From contig CAJTUI010000013.1 of NCBI GenBank assembly GCA_910579705.1, positions 1-64,000 on the forward strand: a stretch of DNA of 64,000 nucleotides, read 5' to 3'. The notes under the pieces were generated by a model, which worked only from the letters and a program-made list of their open reading frames with translations, was not told where the DNA came from and did no database searches. Every line of letters starts with the position of its first letter. The first letter of the stretch is position 1. Of the stretch, positions 41,873-49,806 are shown piece by piece. The position numbers and the translations under genes were made by a program. The DNA is from an uncultured Christensenella sp. (GTDB taxonomy: Bacteria > Bacillota > Clostridia > Christensenellales > Borkfalkiaceae).

Positions 41873-42619
41873 ATGAGAAAAATTAATTTACCGCTTATTC
41901 TTGACACCTTTTTCGCCGCCGTATGCGCGTTTTTACTTTTTTTCACGGCGATAAGGTATTATACGAGAAACGCGTACATAGCGCTCGCGTTCGCCGTATG
42001 CGCGGCGCTATTGTTCGGCTGTCTTAGTTTCTTGTACATAAGCAGAAAGCAAAACAAGAAACTTCTTATCTCCCGCGACGAAAAGCAGAAAAAACTGTTA
42101 TCGTTGCACCTGTCGCTTTCGACCGACGAATACGTGTGCGAACTTTTCGAAAAATGCCTGCGCCCCGAGGAAGGGTCCTCCGAAATCAAGGGCGGAAAAG
42201 TATATACCGACGGGCGGGTGTATTTCTTTGAATTTATAATGCAACCAATATCAGAAGACGCCGTTGCAAAGGTTATAAAATTCAGGACCGATGACAAAAA
42301 AATAATTTTCTGTAACCGCATATCCGCGGAGGCCGCCGTGCTTGCAGAAAGCTTTCTGATAGAGGTTAAACAGATAGACGAAATTTACAAGCTGCTTGAA
42401 GACAACAAGCTGCTGCCCGAAAAATACGTTTACGAGGGCGCGAAAAAGATAAGCGTGTGGAAACGCGTTAAAGCAAGGTTTTCGCGCAGGATATGCGCGC
42501 CGCTCTTCTGGTCGGGCCTTGCGCTTTTGGCGCTGAGTTATTTTACGTTTTTTCCGATTTACTATATCGTAAGCGGCGGGATAATGCTTGTCGCCTCCGC
42601 CGTCGCGCTTGTCATTTAA
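41873..42619 (+). CDS. Uncharacterised four-pass membrane protein
   Basis: No family is recognised. The 248-residue protein has two membrane segments at the N-terminus (about 7-28 and 31-54), a cytoplasmic domain of about 135 residues (with the string YTDGRVYFFEFIMQPISED) and two more at the C-terminus (about 205-225 and 228-247). The loop between segments 2 and 3 is lysine-rich at its edges, supporting a cytoplasmic side. It starts 38 bases from the divergent nadD start. Its stop codon overlaps the stop of the convergent yhbY gene. Its position among ribosome and GTPase genes gives no clear hint of function. Confidence 0.7.
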   Translation: MRKINLPLILDTFFAAVCAFLLFFTAIRYYTRNAYIALAFAVCAALLFGCLSFLYISRKQNKKLLISRDEKQKKLLSLHLSLSTDEYVCELFEKCLRPEEGSSEIKGGKVYTDGRVYFFEFIMQPISEDAVAKVIKFRTDDKKIIFCNRISAEAAVLAESFLIEVKQIDEIYKLLEDNKLLPEKYVYEGAKKISVWKRVKARFSRRICAPLFWSGLALLALSYFTFFPIYYIVSGGIMLVASAVALVI

Positions 42620-42909
42620 AGCTCGATATGAGAGACGTCCTTTCTTTGCGACCGCCTGTAAAGCACGGCCTTGCGGCCTATTACTATCACGCACTCCGCC
42701 GAAAGCTTTTCCGCAAGCTCTCTGCCGAGCGCCTGCGGTTCGCCGTCCGCGTTTTCTAAAATATTGATTTTTATAAGCTCGCGTTTTTCAAGACAGTCCG
42801 AAAAACTTGCAAGCATATTTTCGCCTATGCCTTCCTTGCCCACCTGTCCTATCGGCGACAGGTTCGCGGCAAGGCTTTTTAATTTACTGCGTTGTTTTGA
42901 CGTTAACAT
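42616..42909 (-). CDS. yhbY: YhbY/CRS1-type RNA-binding protein
   Basis: This 97-residue protein is a single CRM domain that associates with pre-50S ribosomal particles. The family core is visible: LTSKQRSKLKSLAANLSPIGQVGKEGI, here noted by its parts QRSKLKSLA and QVGKEGI, then LEKRELIKI and VIGRKAVLYRRS. Its stop shares the palindrome TTAA with the convergent membrane-protein stop. It lies 7 bases downstream of obg with a GAGG Shine-Dalgarno, in the common Bacillota order obg-yhbY-nadD. Confidence 0.92.
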   Translation of the reverse strand: MLTSKQRSKLKSLAANLSPIGQVGKEGIGENMLASFSDCLEKRELIKINILENADGEPQALGRELAEKLSAECVIVIGRKAVLYRRSQRKDVSHIEL

Positions 42910-42916
42910 TTTTACC

Positions 42917-44197
42917 TCAGTTTACAAAATCGAATTCCACGTCGCCGACGATTACCGTGTCGTTTTCCTTAATGCCCATTTCACGCAATCTGGAAATAAC
43001 GCCTTTCTCGCGCAGAATTTTCTGGAAATATGCCATAGAATCGGGGTCGTTGAGCGCTACGTTGCGGCACAGCATATCGACAAGGTCGCCGACTATCACA
43101 TAAGCGTCTCCGTCCATATATATCTCGAAACCGAGATTGCCGCTCTTGGTATACGTAAAGTTTTCGTCGCTCTCTATCCGCTTTACGGGCGGGAGCTGTT
43201 TCAGAATCTCGAAAACGCCTTCGATAAGCTTGTCCGTGCCCTCGCCGTTCACCGCCGTTATCGGGAAGATTTTGTACTTACGCGAATATTTCTTTTTAAA
43301 CAGCTTGACGTTTTCTTCCGCGCCGTACACGTCGCACTTGTTGAGCGCGATTACCTGCGTAAGTTTACCGAGCACCCCGCTGTATGCCGTAAGCTCGGCG
43401 TTGATTTTCTTGAAATCTTCAATCGGGTCCCTGCCCTCGCACCCCGAAATATCCACAACGTGCAGGAGCATACGCGTGCGCTCTATGTGGCGCAGAAAGT
43501 CGTGCCCCAATCCCGCGCCGTCCGCCGCGCCCTCGATAAGCCCAGGTATGTCCGCGGCGACGAAACTGTCGTCGTAATACCTGACTACGCCGAGATTAGG
43601 CGAAAGCGTTGTGAAATGATAGTTGGCTATCTTTGGCCGCGCGGCCGAAATTTTGGAAAGCAGCGTGGATTTACCAACGTTGGGAAAACCAATAATTCCC
43701 ACGTCCGCGATAACTTTAAGTTCGAGTATCAACACGTGCGGCCGGGTCTTTTCGCCTTTCTGCGCGAAATTAGGCGCGTGCCTGCGCGCAGTGGTAAAGC
43801 GCACGTTGCCCTTGCCGCCCCTGCCGCCTTCCGCGATTAGCTTTTTCTCGCCCTCGTAAAACATATCGCAGATAACGGAGTCGGTTTCGGCGTCCCTTAC
43901 AACCGTGCCCACGGGAACCTTGATAACCATATCGTTCCCGCTCCTGCCGAAACACTTATTCGTTCCGCCGCGCTCGCCGTCGCCAGCAAAATACTTGCTC
44001 GTATACCTGAACGAAAGCAAATCGTTCATAGACGGATCCGCAACGACGTAAACCTTGCCGCCGTCGCCGCCGTCGCCGCCGTCGGGCCCGCAAGCGGGTT
44101 TGCCCTTGAAGGCCTTGAACGAATTCATTCCGTCGCCGCCGTCGCCCGATTTTATAGTTATTTTTACCTTGTCGGTAAATAAGTTTTTATCCGCCAT
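42917..44197 (-). CDS. obgE: Obg GTPase (late 50S assembly)
   Basis: This 426-residue protein has the glycine-rich Obg fold (about 1-158, with GDGGDGMNSFKAFKG and many Gly-Gly turns), a G domain (G1 GFPNVGKSTL, G3 DIPGLIEGAADGAGLG, G4 NKCD, G5 TAVNGEG) and a C-terminal OCT domain (about 345-426). It is complete and typical in length. It binds the 50S precursor and ppGpp and is essential in most bacteria. It starts 3 bases after the Rho-family gene stops, so the two are in one operon. Confidence 0.96.
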   Translation of the reverse strand: MADKNLFTDKVKITIKSGDGGDGMNSFKAFKGKPACGPDGGDGGDGGKVYVVADPSMNDLLSFRYTSKYFAGDGERGGTNKCFGRSGNDMVIKVPVGTVVRDAETDSVICDMFYEGEKKLIAEGGRGGKGNVRFTTARRHAPNFAQKGEKTRPHVLILELKVIADVGIIGFPNVGKSTLLSKISAARPKIANYHFTTLSPNLGVVRYYDDSFVAADIPGLIEGAADGAGLGHDFLRHIERTRMLLHVVDISGCEGRDPIEDFKKINAELTAYSGVLGKLTQVIALNKCDVYGAEENVKLFKKKYSRKYKIFPITAVNGEGTDKLIEGVFEILKQLPPVKRIESDENFTYTKSGNLGFEIYMDGDAYVIVGDLVDMLCRNVALNDPDSMAYFQKILREKGVISRLREMGIKENDTVIVGDVEFDFVN

Positions 44198-44200
44198 AAT

Positions 44201-45583
44201 CTACCTTGAAAGTTCCTCGCACAGCGCCGCGTTATCGCGCGTTTGCGAGAATAAATTAATTACCTCTTCCGTACGCATACCGCGCAACGCCTCCGCCGTT
44301 TTATGCTCCGCCGAAGAAAGCAAGGTATCGCTTACCGACGAATATGTGTTTTGTAAATCCAGAGGCGGATATACGCGCGCTTTCGCAAGCTCTGCGGAAA
44401 GACTTATGCGCATACCGCACAGGTTTATCAGTCCCGAACGCACAGCGCCGTCTATTCCGTCGCCGCCGTCCGTAAGCGCGGAAATCACGGTAAGCGAGCC
44501 GCCCCCCTCGGTATTTCTCGCCGCCGCAAGATATCTTTTCACGCCGTCCAGCGCAGAAGTGTCCAGAGCGCTTGCAACCTGCCTGCCGCAGGAGTTGTAC
44601 GCGCGGGCAAGCCGCGTTATATCGTCCAGTATAAGAACCGCGTCTTTCTTCTGCTCCACAAGCCGTTTACAGTGCTCCAACGCAAGTAGCGCTGTATCCA
44701 CCGCGTTCTGCGCCCCCTCGTCGAAAGTCGACGCAAAGACCCCGCCCGAAAAAGTGCGTTGAAAGTCCGCCGCCTCTTCGGGGCGCGCGTCTACAAGCGC
44801 AATCACGGTGGCAATATCCTTAACGCAATTTTTAAGCGCCGCCGCAATCCGCTTTAAAAGCGCGGTCTTTCCCGCGCCGTGCGGCGCCGTTATAAACGCG
44901 CGCTGACCCGCACCGAGCGGAGCAAACATATCGATCATTCGCCCGACGATATCGCCGCCGTGCGCAAGCCGTAAAATCTTATCGGGGTATATAGGTATAA
45001 GGTTGTTGAAATGCGTACGCCTGCCCGTATCCTCGGGCGAAACGCCGTTTACGGAAATGATTCCCGCAAGTCCCGCCAGCTCGTCCTCGTTACTGCGCTT
45101 GCAGTTTCCGTATACAGAATCGCCTTCGCGCAGGGAGAAATTATTTACGAAAAAATCGTTGACAAACACGTCGCCGCAACTTCCGCCCTTGCCGAAAACG
45201 CGCAAGAACCATTTACCGTCCGACCTGCAAAGCAGACCTTCCGCGGTAAAATCGAGCGGGTCGAAACCCGCTCCGCTGGAAACGCCGATATAGGTTTTTT
45301 CGCGCTCGTCGCCGCCGTTAGCGGAAAGACAAATCTCGCGGCAACGCAGAATGTCCGAAACAATCTGCCTGTCGTATTCGGTCGACTTGGGGTGTGCGCC
45401 CCTCACGGACGGAACCGCGGGGTCGCTCTCGCCAGACGCAATTTTCATTATACAATCGAGTATGCGTTCCTTTCTGCCGTCGGCAGGCCGCGGAACGCCG
45501 ACAGCGCGCGCTATCTGGCGTATATCGTGTATCGTTTTGGCGTTTAAACGCCGCTCTATTTCCTCAATTAATTTTTCGGCCAC
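44201..45583 (-). CDS. rho: Rho-family ATPase lacking the catalytic Glu and arginine finger
   Basis: The 460-residue protein has a Rho N-terminal helical domain (about 10-45), an RNA-binding OB region (about 95-180) and a RecA-type core with Walker A APHGAGKT (233-240) and Walker B Asp320 in LILDDITRLARAYN. Two residues needed for ATP hydrolysis in E. coli Rho appear changed. The catalytic Glu211 position (DERPEE) is Ala266 (DARPEE), and the Arg366 finger (SGTR) aligns with Ser416. The Q-loop region is also altered (RQVASALDTSAL). It may therefore be a weak or inactive Rho, a structural paralogue, or a Rho using other residues. The start is GTG with AGGAGG before it. It is in an operon with obg. 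Confidence 0.85.
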   Translation of the reverse strand: MAEKLIEEIERRLNAKTIHDIRQIARAVGVPRPADGRKERILDCIMKIASGESDPAVPSVRGAHPKSTEYDRQIVSDILRCREICLSANGGDEREKTYIGVSSGAGFDPLDFTAEGLLCRSDGKWFLRVFGKGGSCGDVFVNDFFVNNFSLREGDSVYGNCKRSNEDELAGLAGIISVNGVSPEDTGRRTHFNNLIPIYPDKILRLAHGGDIVGRMIDMFAPLGAGQRAFITAPHGAGKTALLKRIAAALKNCVKDIATVIALVDARPEEAADFQRTFSGGVFASTFDEGAQNAVDTALLALEHCKRLVEQKKDAVLILDDITRLARAYNSCGRQVASALDTSALDGVKRYLAAARNTEGGGSLTVISALTDGGDGIDGAVRSGLINLCGMRISLSAELAKARVYPPLDLQNTYSSVSDTLLSSAEHKTAEALRGMRTEEVINLFSQTRDNAALCEELSR

Positions 45584-46228
45584 TCAATGCCTCCTGAAAA
45601 CGATTACCTTGGTATCGCCGCTCAGGTCGTTGCGCATAAGCTCTATTGCGTCGCCCGCAACCTCTTCGATACACTCCTCGTCGAAAAGGCCGAGGAAATC
45701 GTCCACCTTGTCTATGTCCAGCTTACAGCCCTTTTCGCGGTAGTGCATAGGAATAACCACGTCGGGCATAATCCTGTCCACGTATTCCTTGGCCATTTCC
45801 GCGTCGATAGTATAAGTTCCGCCCACGGGTATGAGAAGTACGTTTACGGGCAGAAGTAAATCGATAAGCTCGGGCGAGCACGCCTCGCCCAAGTCGCCCA
45901 TATGGCAGATATCTATGCCGTCCATACGGAACTTGAAAATGAGGTTTTCGCCGCGCTTTTTACCGCGCTTTTCGTCGTGGAAACTGCGTATCGCGCTGAT
46001 TTCCACCCCCGGCAGGTCGTGACTGCATTCCTTGTCGATAACCTCCGCCGCGCCGCTTACGTTCTTGACATTGTCGTGGTCGTAATGATGGTGCGAAACG
46101 GTAACCGCGTCCGCGGTCACTTCGGGCAGGTCGTAACCCACTGACTCGTCGTAAGGGTCGCATACCACGGAAGTGCCCGTGCTCTCTATTAGTTTGAAAC
46201 AGGAATGTCCGAGATATTCTATCTTCAT
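45584..46228 (-). CDS. Metallo-beta-lactamase-fold hydrolase (UPF0173-like)
   Basis: This 214-residue metal-dependent hydrolase has LGHSCFKL at the N-terminus, the metal motif SHHHYDHDN, a later MGDLGE acid and a final MHYREK histidine. It resembles the YtkL/UPF0173 group with no defined substrate. No signal peptide is present. The ATG overlaps the DUF1934 stop (ATGA) and the TGA stop abuts the GTG of the Rho-family gene, so all three are coupled. Confidence 0.88.
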   Translation of the reverse strand: MKIEYLGHSCFKLIESTGTSVVCDPYDESVGYDLPEVTADAVTVSHHHYDHDNVKNVSGAAEVIDKECSHDLPGVEISAIRSFHDEKRGKKRGENLIFKFRMDGIDICHMGDLGEACSPELIDLLLPVNVLLIPVGGTYTIDAEMAKEYVDRIMPDVVIPMHYREKGCKLDIDKVDDFLGLFDEECIEEVAGDAIELMRNDLSGDTKVIVFRRH

Positions 46229-46626
46229 ATTTTCCCCCGTGAATTTTTTACCGCAGTAAGAGTTAATTTTATCCGTTCTTTTTCGGCCCCGCTCAGATAG
46301 TCGAGGTCAAGCCTTAACCCGTCTTCACCGAAAACGCAATCCGCCTTTTCGGTAAACACCTCGAACGAGCCGGTAAACCCGCAACAGCCTACCGTGCAGG
46401 ACGTTGTGCGCCCCTCTTCGAAAGCTATGTCCACAAACTGGTTGCCGCGTCTGGTCTGGGTGATTTTTCCGCCCCTGACAACCAGCGCGCACTCGTCGCC
46501 GTCGAGAACGTAGCAAAGTTTTATTGATTTTCCGTCGTTTACAAGCCGTCCTTCGGCCGTTTTCAAATCGCTCCAACCGTCGCCGCGTGAGTCGATTTTT
46601 ACGTTTACATTCTGATTATAACACAT
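46225..46626 (-). CDS. DUF1934 (YwiB-like) beta-barrel protein
   Basis: This 133-residue protein probably forms a lipocalin-like beta-barrel. I take the ATG at 46626 (MCYNQNVNVKIDSRGDGW) rather than the TTG two codons earlier. Family marks are the strand CALVVRGGKITQTRRGNQF and the C-terminal YLSGAEKERIKLTLT. A second cysteine pair occurs at VGCCGF. The function of the family is not known. It begins 12 bases after the tyrA stop and overlaps the start of the MBL-hydrolase gene by four bases. Confidence 0.78.
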   Translation of the reverse strand: MCYNQNVNVKIDSRGDGWSDLKTAEGRLVNDGKSIKLCYVLDGDECALVVRGGKITQTRRGNQFVDIAFEEGRTTSCTVGCCGFTGSFEVFTEKADCVFGEDGLRLDLDYLSGAEKERIKLTLTAVKNSRGKI

Positions 46627-46637
46627 ATCCAAAAAAA

Positions 46638-47489
46638 TTACTTCAATTTTTGTACGAAAATATCCGATTGCCGTAAAGTATTTTTACCGCTCTCGAAACG
46701 CGCCCTGCCTTCGCGCAGTACAGCCCGCAAATTCTGCCCGTCGCCGCTATCGACCGCGCGCTTGATTTCTTCCAGCGAGGAGATAAGATTGCCGATACTC
46801 CGCGAAAGATTTTCAGCGTTATTGAGATAAAGCGCCGCCCAGACGTTTTCGTCCACGCCCGCAATCCTGGTCATATCCTGAAAACTGCCGCCCGTGAAAC
46901 CTATGCAACCCGCTATCTCTTCGTCTTTGACGTACGCGTTGGAAACGATATGGGCAAGCTGAGAAGTATAGGCGATTTTCCTGTCGTGAGTTTCGGCCGA
47001 GCACTCGACTATATATCCGAACCCCATATCGGCCGTGAGCTTGCGAATAATTTCAAGCGCCGCCGCGTCGGTCTTATTATCGGAAGTTATGACCATACTC
47101 GCCCCGTCGAAAAGTTCGGCGCAGGCGTTTTCTATGCCCGAAACCTCTTTACCAGCCATAGGGTGACAGCCCACGTAACGGAAGTTCCGCGGCTTCGCCT
47201 CCACTTCGCGTAAGATATAGCGTTTGACGCCGCATATGTCCGCGACAACCGCCCCGTCTTTGAACTCCGCCGCGTTTATAAAGTCTGCCGTTGCCTTTGG
47301 CGGCAGAGCGACAAACACGACGTCATAGCCCGAAAAATTTTCGGCAGACGAGTCAATTATTTTATTTTCCAGCGCGTAACCGAGCGCCTCGGCCGAACGG
47401 TTCCAGCCCGAAACTTCATAACCCGCGCGTTTAAGCGACATACAAAGCGAGCCGCCGATTATGCCCAGCCCCGCGACACAAATTTTCAT
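46638..47489 (-). CDS. tyrA: Prephenate dehydrogenase
   Basis: This enzyme oxidises prephenate to 4-hydroxyphenylpyruvate for tyrosine synthesis. The 283-residue protein opens with the NAD-binding GLGIIGGSLCMSLK, continues with VFVALPPKA and GCHPMAGKEVSG, which contains the catalytic His, and has an all-alpha C-terminal domain (about 170-283). No ACT regulatory domain is attached. A TATAAT box six bases before the ATG predicts a leaderless mRNA, with no Shine-Dalgarno. It is the first gene of the run tyrA, DUF1934, MBL hydrolase, Rho-family, obg. Confidence 0.92.
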   Translation of the reverse strand: MKICVAGLGIIGGSLCMSLKRAGYEVSGWNRSAEALGYALENKIIDSSAENFSGYDVVFVALPPKATADFINAAEFKDGAVVADICGVKRYILREVEAKPRNFRYVGCHPMAGKEVSGIENACAELFDGASMVITSDNKTDAAALEIIRKLTADMGFGYIVECSAETHDRKIAYTSQLAHIVSNAYVKDEEIAGCIGFTGGSFQDMTRIAGVDENVWAALYLNNAENLSRSIGNLISSLEEIKRAVDSGDGQNLRAVLREGRARFESGKNTLRQSDIFVQKLK

Positions 47490-47495
47490 AAGGGC

Positions 47496-47524
47496 ATTAT
47501 ATCATACTTTTTGACTTAACACAA
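47496..47524 (-). promoter_or_regulatory. tyrA promoter, predicted leaderless
   Basis: On the minus strand TTGTGT (plus 519-524), 17 bases, then TATAAT (plus 496-501), and only six bases to the ATG. The start of transcription should fall at the A of the ATG. Confidence 0.7.
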
Positions 47525-47585
47525 CGGATAATCCGTTATTAAAAAATAAAAAAGCGGTGAAATAATTTGTACGTTCCGATTTTTA

Positions 47586-47614
47586 TTGACTTTTCCGCCG
47601 CGTTTAATTATAAT
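47586..47614 (+). promoter_or_regulatory. pgk promoter
   Basis: TTGACT (586-591), 17 bases, TATAAT (609-614). A 35-40 base leader with the Shine-Dalgarno AAAGGAG follows, in contrast to the leaderless tyrA promoter on the other strand. Confidence 0.8.
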
Positions 47615-47654
47615 GATTAAGTAAAAAATTATTTATTTAAAGGAGCTTGTATCT

Positions 47655-48965
47655 ATGAATAAGATGTCCGTTAAAGACCTCAAAGACTTATACGGTAAAA
47701 AAGTGCTTGTGCGCTGCGATTTCAACGTGCCTATGAAAGACGGCGTCATCACCGATGAAAACAGAATTCAGGGCGCATTGCCCACCATTAAATACCTGCT
47801 TGAAAAGGGCGCGAAAGTTACGCTCTGCTCGCATATGGGTAAACCCCACTCCATTTTCTCGGCAGAGGTTAAGCTTAACAAAAAAGATAAAAAGAAGGTT
47901 GACGCGGGCGAAACCACGGCGGACGCGATAATCGCGAAAGCCAAAGCCGACGAACCCAAAAAGCTTACGCTTGCGCCCGTTGCGAAAAGACTCAACGAGT
48001 TGCTCGGCGGTAAAGTCGTATTCGCGACCGACGTTATCGGCACAGACGCAAAATCCAAGCGCGACGGCCTTGGTTGCGGCGAGGCCGTGCTCCTCGAAAA
48101 CCTGCGTTTCCACTGGGAAGAAGAGAAAAAGGACGAAAACTTCTGCAAAGAGCTTGCTTACGACGCGGAAATTTACGTAAACGACGCTTTCGGAACGGCG
48201 CACCGTTCGCACGCGTCCACCGCCGCTATCGTTGAATACGGCATAGTAAAGACAGCCGTTTGCGGTTTCCTTATCGAGAAAGAGCTTTCGGTTATGGCAG
48301 ACACGCTCGACAATCCCCGGCGCCCCTTCGTCGCAATCCTCGGCGGCGCGAAAGTTGCGGATAAACTCAACGTTATCAACAACCTGCTTGAAAAATGCGA
48401 CACGCTGATAATCGGCGGCGGAATGGCTTACACCTTCCTCAAAGCAAAGGGCTACGAGGTAGGCACCTCCCTTCTCGAAGAAGATAAGGTTGCTTACTGC
48501 AAGGAAATGATGGAAAAAGCGGCGAAAGCGGGCAAGGAACTTCTGCTCCCCGTAGACACCGTCGTCGCGGACCACTTCCCCGACCCCATCGACGAAAAAA
48601 TCGAAGTTAAAACCGTACCGTCAAGCGAAATCCCCTCCGACCTTATGGGTATGGATATAGGCGAAAAAACAAGAAAGCTTTACGCGGAAAAAGTTGCGTC
48701 CGCAAAATCGGTTATCTGGAACGGCCCTATGGGCGTGTTTGAAAACCCCACCCTTGCAAAGGGAACTATCGCAGTGGCTCAGGCGCTTGCGGACGTTTAC
48801 GGCAAGTGCACCACCATTATCGGCGGCGGCGACAGCGCGGCGGCTATCCAGCAGCTCGGTTTTGCAGATAAGGTAACCCACATCTCGACCGGCGGCGGCG
48901 CGTCGCTCGAACTCTTCGAAGGCAAGATACTCCCCGGTATCGACTGCCTGAACGAAAAGAATTAA
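47655..48965 (+). CDS. pgk: Phosphoglycerate kinase with an extra loop
   Basis: This glycolytic enzyme makes ATP from 1,3-bisphosphoglycerate. The 436-residue protein starts with the usual VLVRCDFNVPMKDG and includes SHMGKP, ILGGAKVADKL, GGGMAYTFLKAKG and the C-terminal GGGDSAAA. It is about 35 residues longer than typical, because a lysine-rich loop (about residues 65-105, HSIFSAEVKLNKKDKKK and following) is inserted after SHMGKP, in the N-domain near the basic patch. Active-site blocks on both sides are kept, so it should be active. A strong terminator follows. Confidence 0.94.
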   Translation: MNKMSVKDLKDLYGKKVLVRCDFNVPMKDGVITDENRIQGALPTIKYLLEKGAKVTLCSHMGKPHSIFSAEVKLNKKDKKKVDAGETTADAIIAKAKADEPKKLTLAPVAKRLNELLGGKVVFATDVIGTDAKSKRDGLGCGEAVLLENLRFHWEEEKKDENFCKELAYDAEIYVNDAFGTAHRSHASTAAIVEYGIVKTAVCGFLIEKELSVMADTLDNPRRPFVAILGGAKVADKLNVINNLLEKCDTLIIGGGMAYTFLKAKGYEVGTSLLEEDKVAYCKEMMEKAAKAGKELLLPVDTVVADHFPDPIDEKIEVKTVPSSEIPSDLMGMDIGEKTRKLYAEKVASAKSVIWNGPMGVFENPTLAKGTIAVAQALADVYGKCTTIIGGGDSAAAIQQLGFADKVTHISTGGGASLELFEGKILPGIDCLNEKN

Positions 48966-48977
48966 ACTACAAAAAAC

Positions 48978-49010
48978 AAACGGCTTGCGACAATGTGTCG
49001 CAAGCCGTTT
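48978..49010. terminator. pgk terminator, shared with the convergent membrane-protein gene
   Basis: Fifteen-base perfect arms (978-992 and 49996-equivalent, that is 48996-49010) with a three-base loop are followed by TTTATTTTATTTTT on the plus strand. The convergent gene ends within this T-run at 49015. Confidence 0.88.
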
Positions 49011-49014
49011 TATT

Positions 49015-49347
49015 TTATTTTTGGGCTGTTCCCGTTGCTTTATCGATAATAAACATTATCCCTATGCCTACCGACAGTAACAGATAAGCTACGTTAAACG
49101 GAAACGCCAGATAGTACGGCGCGCTCTTATCCTTTGCAAGCCTGCGCGCAAATACCCCGCAAGTAACAGATAAAGCAAAAACAATTAAATAAATAATCAA
49201 GAAAACTATATCTATATTTTTGAAAACAGCAAAACCCGTAACAAAGAAATTATAAATAAGCCCCCCGGCGCTTACAAAAAGCCTATCAAAAATTATAAAC
49301 ATATAAGACGCTATGGTTAACAACCAACTAAACACTTTTTTCTTCAT
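49015..49347 (-). CDS. Small multi-pass membrane protein under XRE-type control
   Basis: This 110-residue protein has four hydrophobic segments (about 6-26, 31-50, 53-75 and 83-103) and no recognised family. I take the ATG at 49347 (MKKKVFSWLL) because AGGAG precedes it; a longer frame would run into the operator region. It is divergent from an XRE-type regulator gene. A perfect promoter drives it from between the two genes, overlapped by operator-like repeats, so the regulator very likely controls it. It may be part of a small stress or antimicrobial-response unit. The role is unknown. Confidence 0.75.
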   Translation of the reverse strand: MKKKVFSWLLTIASYMFIIFDRLFVSAGGLIYNFFVTGFAVFKNIDIVFLIIYLIVFALSVTCGVFARRLAKDKSAPYYLAFPFNVAYLLLSVGIGIMFIIDKATGTAQK

Positions 49348-49367
49348 AAATATTTTCTCCTTTTTAT

Positions 49368-49388
49368 CTTGTCCTGTCATAGGACAAG
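49368..49388. promoter_or_regulatory. Operator-like palindrome 1 (XRE unit)
   Basis: A 21-base perfect inverted repeat: CTTGTCCT (368-375), five bases, AGGACAAG (381-388). It lies just downstream of the predicted start of the membrane-protein transcript. It shares the string TTGTCCTGT with palindrome 2, 44 bases away centre to centre, or about four helical turns. Confidence 0.75.
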
Positions 49389-49397
49389 TTTTTCATT

Positions 49398-49426
49398 ATT
49401 TTAACATTATATTTGTCCTGTGTCAA
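49398..49426 (-). promoter_or_regulatory. Promoter of the XRE-linked membrane protein
   Basis: On the minus strand TTGACA (plus 421-426), 17 bases, TAAAAT (plus 398-403). The -35 lies inside operator-like palindrome 2. A divergent promoter for the XRE gene (TTGTCC at 413-418, TAATAT at 435-440) overlaps the same palindrome. Confidence 0.75.
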
Positions 49427-49432
49427 GACAAA
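49412..49432. promoter_or_regulatory. Operator-like palindrome 2 (XRE unit)
   Basis: A second 21-base site: TTTGTC (412-417), nine bases, GACAAA (427-432). It covers the -35 elements of both divergent promoters, so a bound repressor would shut both. It has the same total length as palindrome 1. Confidence 0.75.
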
Positions 49433-49459
49433 AATAATATTAAAACGGAAAGTGAAAAG

Positions 49460-49717
49460 ATGGCGAGAATAATAGACGGAAACAAACAGAATTTGGTTGG
49501 GCTGAACGTAGCCAGAAGGCGCACAGAACTTAAAATGAGCCAGCAGCAGCTTTCAAACAATCTGGAACTGTACGGCGTGTACGTCTGCAGAGGCTCGGTA
49601 TCAAGAATCGAGGACTTCTCCCGCACCGTCACCGATATTGAACTGTACGCCTTGTCCAAAGCGCTTAACACAAGCATAGAAAGCTTGCTGGACAAAGATA
49701 TAATCGATAAAAAGTGA
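49460..49717 (+). CDS. XRE-family helix-turn-helix regulator
   Basis: This 85-residue DNA-binding protein has one Cro/CI-type helix-turn-helix (about 15-75; NVARRRTELKMSQQQLSNNL, then VSRIEDFSRTVTDIELYALSKAL). I take the ATG at 49460 (MARIIDGNKQ) because upstream residues come from the operator region. No sensor domain is present. It probably binds the two 21-base palindromes upstream and regulates itself and the divergent membrane-protein gene. Its terminator lies just before the tpiA promoter. Confidence 0.88.
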   Translation: MARIIDGNKQNLVGLNVARRRTELKMSQQQLSNNLELYGVYVCRGSVSRIEDFSRTVTDIELYALSKALNTSIESLLDKDIIDKK

Positions 49718-49728
49718 TAAAAAAACGA

Positions 49729-49760
49729 CAATTGCATTTAATGCGATTGCCATTTTTTTT
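49729..49760 (+). terminator. Terminator of the XRE gene
   Basis: Nearly perfect arms (CAATTGCATT at 729-738 and AATGCGATTG at 740-749, one G-T pair) are followed by a run of eight T at 753-760. The 3' arm overlaps the -35 box of the tpiA promoter. Confidence 0.75.
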
Positions 49761-49775
49761 ATTAAGTGATATAAT
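49747..49775 (+). promoter_or_regulatory. tpiA-gpmI promoter
   Basis: TTGCCA (747-752), 17 bases, TATAAT (770-775). A leader of about 25 bases with AGGAG leads into tpiA. Confidence 0.78.
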
Positions 49776-49806
49776 AATTAGCGTTAAAAAATTTTAGGAG
49801 AAAATT

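Noticed and set aside
46626..46632. TTG start two codons upstream of the DUF1934 ATG
   Set aside because: The ATG fits the family start better and the TTG lies only five bases from the tyrA stop without a better ribosome-binding site.
47688..48575. Open frame of 295 codons on the minus strand inside pgk
   Set aside because: It is the antisense shadow of pgk caused by codon usage; no start signal or family.
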